A DNA stretch of 19,843 nt from CAYNFH01 sp964396385 (GTDB taxonomy: Bacteria > Armatimonadota > Chthonomonadetes > Chthonomonadales > CAJBBX01): positions 1 through 19,843 of the forward strand of contig CAYNFH010000121.1 of the NCBI GenBank assembly GCA_964396385.1, read 5' to 3'. The notes below the pieces were generated by a model. The model made no database searches. It had not been told where the DNA came from and was given only the letters and a program-made list of their open reading frames with translations. Both the position numbers and the translations under genes were made by a program. Shown piece after piece: positions 14,236 to 19,843 of this stretch. The stretch's first letter is position 1. The number at the start of each line of letters is the position of its first letter.

Positions 14236-15336
14236 GTGAACATCCTTCAGCTTATATCCAGCTCGCGTACCTCCGGAGCGGAGAAGCACACGGTCCTCCT
14301 GTCAGAGCGCCTTCGCAGACGGGGCCATCACGTCATGGCGGTCTGTCCGCCGGGCGGCTGGCTTCCCGACCGCCTTAGAGCTGCCGGCGTGCCTGCGGTG
14401 GAGATGCCGATGCGCGGTCCGCTCTCGCCGACGGCGGTGGTCAAGCTCATCCGCCTGGCCCGCGAGCACCACATCGACCTCATCCACTCCCACCTCACCC
14501 GGGCTACTTACCTGGGCTACTTCACTGGCATGTTGGGCCGGCTTCCCGTCATCTCCACGGTCCACGTCCTCACGCGGGACTTCGCGTATCACCACCTTCC
14601 GGGCCGGAACCACCGTTTCGTCGCGGTCTCCGACCACATCCGCCAGTCGCTTATCGCCCGGGGGTTGCCGCCCGGCCGCGTGGAGACGGTCTACAACGGC
14701 TCCGACATCACAGAGGACCGCATCGTACCCGCAGGAGCGCTAAGCGTGAGGGCGGAACTGGGCCTGCCGGCCGAGGCCGACATCGTGGGCCTGGTCGGAC
14801 GGGTGGACACGTTTAAGGGCCACCACATCCTCGTGCGGGCCGCCAGGGAGATTGTGGACGCCTGTCCCCGCGCCTACTTCGTCTTCGTGGGCCATGCCGA
14901 TCCTGGGCTCCAGCAGACGCTCTGGGAGATGGCCTCGGCTGGCGGCATGGACGACCGGCTGCGGTTTACCGGAGTGCGTAACGACGTGGCGCGCCTCATC
15001 GACGCAATGGACGTCGTGACGTTGCCTTCCATCAGTGAGGCCTGCAGCATGGCCATCATCGAGGCAATGTCGCTGGGCAAAGCCGTAGTGGCCACGCGGG
15101 CCGGCGGCAACCTGGAGCTGGTCCAGGAGGCGACCACGGGATTGCTGGTGGAGCGTACCCCGGAGGCCCTGTCGGCGGCCGTTATCCGCATCCTGCGCGA
15201 CCCCGGACTGCGCGCCTCCATGGGCTCCGCCGGACAGGAGCGCGCCCGCGCCATGTTCTCCGTAGACGCCATGACGCAGCGCATCGAGAGCATCTATCAG
15301 AGCATCGTCGCCTCCCGCGCCCCACAGCACGCGTAA
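14236..15336 (+). CDS. GT4 family glycosyltransferase
   Basis: A cytosolic retaining transferase (GT-B fold) using a nucleotide-sugar donor, 366 aa. The N-terminal Rossmann domain begins MNILQLISSSRTSGAEKHTV and carries the acceptor-side DLIHSHLTRA and FVAVSDHI(R) motifs. The donor domain begins LVGRVDTFKGHHILVRAA and includes the EX7E motif SEACSMAIIEAMS (E268 and E276), followed by VATRAGGNLELV. These are typical of capsule, exopolysaccharide and lipopolysaccharide GT4 enzymes. The GTG start at 14236 has GGAG 15 bases upstream, rather far. It is divergent from the GT39-like gene, with which it may share a role in surface glycan assembly. Donor sugar and acceptor cannot be told. Confidence 0.93.
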   Translation: MNILQLISSSRTSGAEKHTVLLSERLRRRGHHVMAVCPPGGWLPDRLRAAGVPAVEMPMRGPLSPTAVVKLIRLAREHHIDLIHSHLTRATYLGYFTGMLGRLPVISTVHVLTRDFAYHHLPGRNHRFVAVSDHIRQSLIARGLPPGRVETVYNGSDITEDRIVPAGALSVRAELGLPAEADIVGLVGRVDTFKGHHILVRAAREIVDACPRAYFVFVGHADPGLQQTLWEMASAGGMDDRLRFTGVRNDVARLIDAMDVVTLPSISEACSMAIIEAMSLGKAVVATRAGGNLELVQEATTGLLVERTPEALSAAVIRILRDPGLRASMGSAGQERARAMFSVDAMTQRIESIYQSIVASRAPQHA

Positions 15337-15647
15337 GTCCGATTCGCCCACCTGCCTGGTGGGAACGCGTGTTGCTCCTCGAACAAAAGCATACACTCTA
15401 CATCGTGAGACCACGCCCGAAGCACAGCCACAAGCCAATTAAGCTCGTCAGACGGGAATCGTAAGATGCGTCCGAATAGCGTACTGCATCGGAGGTACGC
15501 TTCTCGGGCCGCTCGGAACATACGTATTACTGGCCCGGTTGAGGACATCACTTCTAGCGCAGCCCAGATGTTTAGGTCAGCTCCACAGCGCGCCTCAAGA
15601 GATCGCAATGTGCGATAATCTCTGACCGGCCCCCGATTTGTGCCACA
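15337..15647. other. 311-base gap at a compositional boundary, with operator-like palindromes
   Basis: No convincing gene. The base composition is less GC-rich than upstream and stays so afterwards. GCGTAC (15479-15484) and GTACGC (15495-15500) form a 6-bp inverted repeat without a T-tract. A minus-strand frame (15297-15608) lacks a start signal and resembles nothing known. It may be the left edge of a genomic island; no integrase, tRNA or att-like repeat is visible. Confidence 0.5.
15602..15619 (+). promoter_or_regulatory. Operator-like palindrome overlapping a possible extended -10
   Basis: ATCGCA-ATG-TGCGAT (15602-15616) is a perfect inverted repeat with a 3-base centre. Its right arm overlaps TGCGATAAT (15611-15619), which resembles an extended -10. 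No clear -35 is present. The site is about 30 bases before the first ATG of the four-gene operon, so it is a candidate repressor-binding site controlling that operon. Confidence 0.35.
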
Positions 15648-16208
15648 ATGCAGCCAGGCGTTGAGCTTCGGTCACCCTGCGCCTACGCATACCGCGAGGA
15701 TACATTACAACTGATGACCCAGGGCAGGCAGCCCCACGGCAGTAACCACGAACCAACGGACAAGGAGACGCGGTCAAAGACGCGCAAGCGCAAGAGGGCC
15801 CTCCTTCGTTATCGGGTCGTGAAGTGGGTGACGCGCTCCGTCGCAGCGATCCTATTCGGCCTCAGCTTTCTGCTCTTCCTGTTCATTGTAGTTCCCGGAG
15901 TGGGGCGACGAGTTGGGAGATGGTCTATCCTCAATCGGCCCCTCGCCTTGCGCCTGTCAGGCAGGGTGCTCTCAGTTCGGCTCGACCCCCGTGGGAAACG
16001 AACGGAGACGGCAGCTTCCGGCGCAGTTGTGGAAGCAGGCGGCTTCCGCACAACCTGCGGTTCCGACGGGGAGTACGAGCTCGTTTTTCAGGCTGAAGGG
16101 ACACGCGGCCTGCCGGTAGACGTCCGCGTTGGCGGCCAGGACAAGCTATTCCGCATCACTTATCCAGGCGGCTCAACCGACATGCACAAGGACTTTGAAC
16201 TTGAGTGA
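15648..16208 (+). CDS. Single-TM protein with carboxypeptidase-regulatory-like beta domain, hypothetical
   Basis: A 186-aa protein of no recognised named family. A strongly basic segment (KETRSKTRKRKRALLRYR, about residues 40-56) precedes one membrane helix (AAILFGLSFLLFLFIVVPG, about 65-84). The C-terminal ~85 residues (SGRVLSV... TAASGAVVEAGGFRTTCGSDGEYELVF ... DFELE) have the repeated small-residue and G-E-Y-x-L pattern of carboxypeptidase-regulatory-like/prealbumin beta sandwiches. The basic side should stay in the cytoplasm and the beta domain outside. ATG at 15714 (MTQGRQ) is an alternative start with AGGA 13 bases upstream. Its TGA overlaps the ATG of the next gene, so the two are probably translated together. 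A membrane anchor or sensor for the following genes is a guess. Confidence 0.65.
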   Translation: MQPGVELRSPCAYAYREDTLQLMTQGRQPHGSNHEPTDKETRSKTRKRKRALLRYRVVKWVTRSVAAILFGLSFLLFLFIVVPGVGRRVGRWSILNRPLALRLSGRVLSVRLDPRGKRTETAASGAVVEAGGFRTTCGSDGEYELVFQAEGTRGLPVDVRVGGQDKLFRITYPGGSTDMHKDFELE

Positions 16209-17587
16209 TGGAAATATCAGCGGAAGTCTGCATCGTGGGTCTGGGCCCGGCCGGTTTAGGTGTCGCGAGCGAGCTGGCAGGTACCAGACACGCCAGTAAG
16301 GTCGTCTGTGTCGAGGCTGGGGTTGACGCAGACAAGCGCTTTTGTACCGTCCTTGAGGGTGGTGCGTGCCGACGAGCCGAACCCTGTCAAATCACTTCGG
16401 GGGTAGGCGGGGCCGCCGTTCTCTCAGCGGGGAAGGTCAGCGCGCTGCCAGCGGGCCGGGCCCTCGTCCAGATCCTGGGAGACGAATCCCGCGCCGTCGC
16501 CGCGCTGGACGAGGGCTTAGAACGCTTCAAGCAGTACGTACCCTTGCAAAATCCCGACAGGTCCAAGCCCGTCATTGCGCAAGCGGCCGCGGAATACTCC
16601 AAGTACGGCTTTGACTTCCGCTACTATGACGCGTACCGTTATAACCGGAGAGACTTGGTGTCCGGCATCGATGCCATGGTTAGCAAGATGAGGCAGGCCG
16701 GAACGTCTGTCCTCACAGAGAGTCGCGTCCAAACCGTCGAGGCTCGTCACGGCGGATACGATGTCTATTTGGCTGGCCCAACGGGAGAAAGCCGGGTGAG
16801 GTCAACATCGGTGGTGATCGCCGGAGGCAGGACTGCTTATCGGCTGATATCGGCAGTAGTCGGTAAACTCGAGCTAGGGGCGGGCTGGAGCTACCCGGAT
16901 GTTGGCGTCCGGCTCGAATTCCCTACTGAGATCTGGCCCGAAATCGACCGCGCCCATAACGATCTTAAGTTGCACTTTGGCTCTTCACGAACCTTCTGCG
17001 TGTGCAAAGATGGCTGGCTGGCGCCGTACCGGGTCGGCGACTTCTTTCTCCTCGAGGGCTACTCCGAACCGAATGAGAGATCCGGGTTCACTAACCTAGC
17101 CGTCACAGTCCGAGAGCCATCACCCACGGGAACCCAACATGAGCCTCTGCTTGACGCTATCGGGACGCGACTCAGATCCCGCTCGCATGGCAAGCCGGTT
17201 CGGCAGAGGCTAAGCGACTACCTGAAGCATGTGCGTTCTGAGACGAGAGGGCCGCGTCGGTCAGTTGAACGTTCGTCAGTGATCCTGTACAACTGGGGCA
17301 ATGTCGAGGATTGCTTCCCGGAGGCAATCAACTCGCACATTCGCGAGGCAGTCACCTACTTTAGCCAGCGCCTGCTACCGCCTTCTGAGTACAATTCCAT
17401 TTCCGTTTTTGCAGCGGAGTTAGACTATTATTGGCCCCAGGTTCAGGTCGACCGTACGTTCCAGAGTAATCGGGTTGGCCTCTATTTCGTAGGTGATGCG
17501 GTAGGACGGTTCCGAGGGATCCTGCAAGCCTTTGCCTCGGGTCTCGTCGCCGCGCAGAGCATCCGGGACCGCCTTGATGGGCACTGA
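16208..17587 (+). CDS. FAD-dependent dehydrogenase (COG2509-like)
   Basis: A 459-aa flavoprotein. The N-terminus has the dinucleotide-binding motif VGLGPAG (G11, G13, G16) with E36 at the end of the second strand. GVGGAAVLSAGK (65-76) mirrors the GFGGAGAFSDGK signature of COG2509/HI0933-like dehydrogenases. Cysteines C46, C54 and C60 precede it, where that family also has cysteines. The C-terminal FAD motif is YFVGDAVGRFRGILQAFASG (D430). Substrate is unknown for this family at large. ATG at 16208 overlaps the previous stop (TGATG); a GTG one codon earlier is possible. It overlaps the next gene by 11 bases. An FAD enzyme between a membrane protein and HD/methyltransferase genes is unusual. 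It could modify a nucleic acid, nucleotide or cofactor, or act as a redox sensor. Confidence 0.82.
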   Translation: MEISAEVCIVGLGPAGLGVASELAGTRHASKVVCVEAGVDADKRFCTVLEGGACRRAEPCQITSGVGGAAVLSAGKVSALPAGRALVQILGDESRAVAALDEGLERFKQYVPLQNPDRSKPVIAQAAAEYSKYGFDFRYYDAYRYNRRDLVSGIDAMVSKMRQAGTSVLTESRVQTVEARHGGYDVYLAGPTGESRVRSTSVVIAGGRTAYRLISAVVGKLELGAGWSYPDVGVRLEFPTEIWPEIDRAHNDLKLHFGSSRTFCVCKDGWLAPYRVGDFFLLEGYSEPNERSGFTNLAVTVREPSPTGTQHEPLLDAIGTRLRSRSHGKPVRQRLSDYLKHVRSETRGPRRSVERSSVILYNWGNVEDCFPEAINSHIREAVTYFSQRLLPPSEYNSISVFAAELDYYWPQVQVDRTFQSNRVGLYFVGDAVGRFRGILQAFASGLVAAQSIRDRLDGH

Positions 17588-18887
17588 GCGATACGTTTAT
17601 GACACCCTCTACGGCCAGGTGCACTTTCCAGACTACGTCTGGACGGTTCTGACCTCCCCAGAATTGCAGCGCCTCCGGGAGGTTAGGCTCTGCAATATAA
17701 ACTCCCTATGCCTTCCGGGCGGTGCCAACATCAATCGGTATGAGCACTCCCTCGGTACTGCGCACCTCGCACAGGTCTGCCTCGACGCGTGGTGGTGGCC
17801 GGGACTGACCAAGCAAACCCAGCGACACGTGGTGCTGGCGGCATTGCTCCACGACATTGGGACTACAGCTTTCGGTCACTCCGTGCAGTATGTTCTGGCA
17901 CCCGCAGGGTACGAGCACGAAGCTCTCTATGAGCAAATCGGGGCCCGATCGAACAGTGGCTCCGGCTATACCTACAGGCAGACGCTACTCCAACCAGTCT
18001 TCTTTGGCCTCCAGGCCCGGCTCCCGGTCATCCTCGGCGATGATGAACTGCGTGCCGTCAGCGACTTAGTTGAAGGGCGTGGCTCTCTTGGACCGCTCAT
18101 CAATGGGACTATAGACCTGGACAACATAGACAATGTGTTTCGCCTCGCTTACCACATCGGTCTGACCGGAAATCGCGCAGCGCCAGAAGCCCTTGCCGGC
18201 CAGATGCGCATAGAGGACGATGCACCAGTCTTCACTGATGCCGCCGTGTCCAATGTCGAGGAGTGGTACGACGTCCGCAGGCGGCTTTACAAACACCTGC
18301 TCCTCAACCCAGAGGAATTCAGTGCCAAGTGCATGCTCCAGGAGGCAATCGAGCAGGCTTATGAGCAGTCGCCATTAGCGATAAGCTGGTCGGACACCGA
18401 TTATGAGCTGGTTATGAAGCTTGCTAGGTGCAAGGATAGCACCGCGTCGATTACCACGCGCTTGATGACGGGCGAACTCTACGGATGCCTCGGCATCTTT
18501 TCCACGACGAACACGAGCTTCTACGAGGTTCTCAACAGCCCACGTGAAAGGCACGAGCTGGAGGAGAGACTTGTCGAGCTATTGCGGGCCGGCGGCCGGG
18601 GTCCGGTCCAGCACGCGACCGTTGCAATACATGGCATCCTCGACGTAAATAAGACACAGAGGGAGGTCCAATTCAGGACGGACTCGGGTCGAATGGTCTG
18701 CATCGGAGTTCCGTCTCGGCGCCTCCTTATCGGCGTATTTCTACGAAATGTGCACTTGCGGATGGGGGACATCAATCGCGAGCTACAGGTCTCTCTCAGT
18801 AACCTTGTGCTCCCCACCCTTGCTACGGCGGTCCGTGACGCTGACCTACAGGAAATTCCGCTTTACTCCGAAGCAACCGATGGCTAA
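17577..18887 (+). CDS. Divergent HD-domain phosphohydrolase (dGTPase/SAMHD1/COG1078-like)
   Basis: A 436-aa protein. The N-terminal region aligns by eye with the SAMHD1/COG1078 group of metal-dependent nucleotide phosphohydrolases: ...SPELQRLREVRL, then NRYEHSLGTAHLA (H57), ALLHDIGTTAFGHS (H92, D93, H101), then IDLDNIDNVFRLAY (D182). These supply the H...HD...D metal set. Two usual residues differ: the HD-x-G-H motif is HDIGT (T96), and the D-x-D-R-x-D-Y motif is DLDNIDN. Nucleotide specificity or oligomerisation may therefore differ. The C-terminal ~200 residues match nothing I recognise. ATG at 17577 overlaps the FAD gene; a longer frame to 17532 has poor N-terminal sequence. dNTP-depleting HD enzymes are known phage-defence effectors, which makes the position next to a DNA methyltransferase notable. 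Confidence 0.8.
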   Translation: MGTERYVYDTLYGQVHFPDYVWTVLTSPELQRLREVRLCNINSLCLPGGANINRYEHSLGTAHLAQVCLDAWWWPGLTKQTQRHVVLAALLHDIGTTAFGHSVQYVLAPAGYEHEALYEQIGARSNSGSGYTYRQTLLQPVFFGLQARLPVILGDDELRAVSDLVEGRGSLGPLINGTIDLDNIDNVFRLAYHIGLTGNRAAPEALAGQMRIEDDAPVFTDAAVSNVEEWYDVRRRLYKHLLLNPEEFSAKCMLQEAIEQAYEQSPLAISWSDTDYELVMKLARCKDSTASITTRLMTGELYGCLGIFSTTNTSFYEVLNSPRERHELEERLVELLRAGGRGPVQHATVAIHGILDVNKTQREVQFRTDSGRMVCIGVPSRRLLIGVFLRNVHLRMGDINRELQVSLSNLVLPTLATAVRDADLQEIPLYSEATDG

Positions 18888-19843
18888 CAACCCGGGCATC
18901 GCGCACGATGACATTGAACGGGCGCGTCTCGTCCTATCGAGCATTAACTGGAACTTTGCCGCCAGTCACCGCGCAAGAACCGGGGGACCGTTTGACGCGA
19001 GACGGCATCACTGGTACCCCGGAACCTTCATCCCTGAGATTCCATACACCCTGATCGATGTCCTTTCCCAGCCAGGCGAGGTCGTCTGCGACCCCTTCAT
19101 GGGCATTGGTACGACTCTCGTCCAAGCGGCGATACTAGGTAGGCGGTTCGTTGGCCTAGAGACCTGCCAGCCCGCTGTAATGTTTGCACGATCCCTCCTG
19201 ACGCTATTGAGTCCTGGCGCCGATCTTAACATACTCCCCCAGACTTACAGCGAGTTGAGGAGCGGGTACCAGGGCGGGACCGACTACGCCGAAGCGGCGC
19301 GGCAAACCCCCTGCCTTGTCGATCGCCTGCGTCCGTGGTATGAGGAGCGGACATTTAATGAACTGATGTACCTGACCGTCTATGCTTACACTTGCGAAGA
19401 TAGAACGGCTCGTGCAGCCTGCAGAGTGGTACTGTCAGCAATACTCAAGGCTGTATGTGCGTCGCGGGAGCGAGGCTGGGGGTGCATCGCAGACAACGTG
19501 ATACCAAAGCGGATCGAGTGCAACGCCTCAGGTTGTAGTGGCAATGAGCGCCGCGACGTCTGGCGCTACCGATTTGCACTAGACCGCTTCGGGCAGAACC
19601 TTGGGATCTTGGCCAAGGAGGTCTCGGCGGCACGGAGCCTGCTCAGCGAGGACGCGACCACTCTGCTGGCGGACGTAGATCTTGAATCCTGCGTTCGGGC
19701 GGAGGATAGTCGCCTGGCCACCTCACTGACTGCAGGGTCTGTTGACCTCATGGTCACCTCGCCACCGTACCCGAACATGGCAGACTATGCTACGTCCCAG
19801 CGTCTGTCGTACTACTGGTTAGGAGCAGATCCTATGGACGATC
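18880..19843 (+). CDS. SPPY-type DNA methyltransferase (N4-cytosine or N6-adenine), 3' end outside the window
   Basis: Open from ATG 18880 to the window edge (321 codons), overlapping the HD gene stop by 8 bases. The S-adenosylmethionine-binding motif I, CDPFMGIGTTLVQAA (D71-T79), is preceded by FIPEIPYTLIDVLS, which fits motif X, and followed by GRRFVGLE. The catalytic motif IV is TSPPYPNMADY (293-303), characteristic of exocyclic amino DNA methylases. Order is X-I-(~215 aa)-IV, so the catalytic motif follows a long central region that could be the target-recognition domain; it contains the cysteine pair CNASGC. In the commonest DPFxGxGTT methylases motif IV comes first, so this is a permuted arrangement. 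The rest of the catalytic domain, and any partner nuclease, would lie beyond 19843. It probably marks self DNA for the operon. Confidence 0.85.
   Translation, partial: MANNPGIAHDDIERARLVLSSINWNFAASHRARTGGPFDARRHHWYPGTFIPEIPYTLIDVLSQPGEVVCDPFMGIGTTLVQAAILGRRFVGLETCQPAVMFARSLLTLLSPGADLNILPQTYSELRSGYQGGTDYAEAARQTPCLVDRLRPWYEERTFNELMYLTVYAYTCEDRTARAACRVVLSAILKAVCASRERGWGCIADNVIPKRIECNASGCSGNERRDVWRYRFALDRFGQNLGILAKEVSAARSLLSEDATTLLADVDLESCVRAEDSRLATSLTAGSVDLMVTSPPYPNMADYATSQRLSYYWLGADPMDD

Noticed and set aside
15297..15608. A 103-aa minus-strand frame filling the gap before the four-gene operon
   Set aside because: TTG start without a ribosome-binding site, overlap with the GT4 gene end, and no recognised similarity. 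It could be a gene remnant but I cannot support it.
1..19843. Search for transposases, integrases, tRNA, rRNA or riboswitches
   Set aside because: None could be supported by sequence; the only mobile-like traits are the short repeats and the compositional boundary near 15340.

Overview
The window looks like part of a high-GC bacterial chromosome, probably from a metagenome assembly because there is a 10-N gap at 12801-12810. No rRNA or tRNA gene gives a taxonomic anchor. Several features fit an uncultured Armatimonadota-like (or Planctomycetota/Verrucomicrobiota-like) saprophyte: large secreted glycoside hydrolases, an MntP/YtaF-type membrane protein, TTG/GTG starts, and tandem heptamers/octamers in gaps and inside genes. 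That assignment is inference only.

Region 1 (1-11691) is a carbohydrate-utilisation locus. It begins with the 3' part of a GH99/GH71-like hydrolase. Convergent to it is a minus-strand ABC sugar importer operon: family-1 substrate-binding protein, then MalF-like permease, then MalG-like permease, without an ATPase gene in view. Divergent from the importer is a 1166-aa secreted clan GH-A-like hydrolase. After a small possible membrane-protein gene comes a 1112-aa secreted GH106 alpha-L-rhamnosidase. Together these suggest external trimming of a rhamnose-containing polysaccharide and uptake of the products.

Region 2 (11692-15336) is cell-envelope and transport related. It holds a YtaF/MntP-like membrane protein, a convergent GT39/ArnT-like membrane glycosyltransferase whose stop codon interlocks with it at CTAG, and a divergent GT4 glycosyltransferase. 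The divergent intergenic segment carries a strong sigma70-like promoter for the GT39 gene.

Region 3 (15337-19843, running off the window) looks different: its codons are less GC-rich at third positions and it has no heptamer/octamer repeats. After a 311-base gap with an operator-like palindrome come four plus-strand genes that overlap at every junction: a one-TM protein with a carboxypeptidase-regulatory-like beta domain, a COG2509-like FAD dehydrogenase, a divergent HD-domain phosphohydrolase (dGTPase/SAMHD1-like), and an SPPY-type DNA methyltransferase (partial). I do not recognise this gene set as a described system. It is the best candidate for a new genome-modification or defence module.

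Throughout regions 1 and 2, short runs of 3-5 tandem 7- or 8-mers occur right after stop codons, between genes, and in frame at domain linkers of five proteins. The same unit families recur at distant places. Two hairpin-forming palindromes flank the substrate-binding protein gene.
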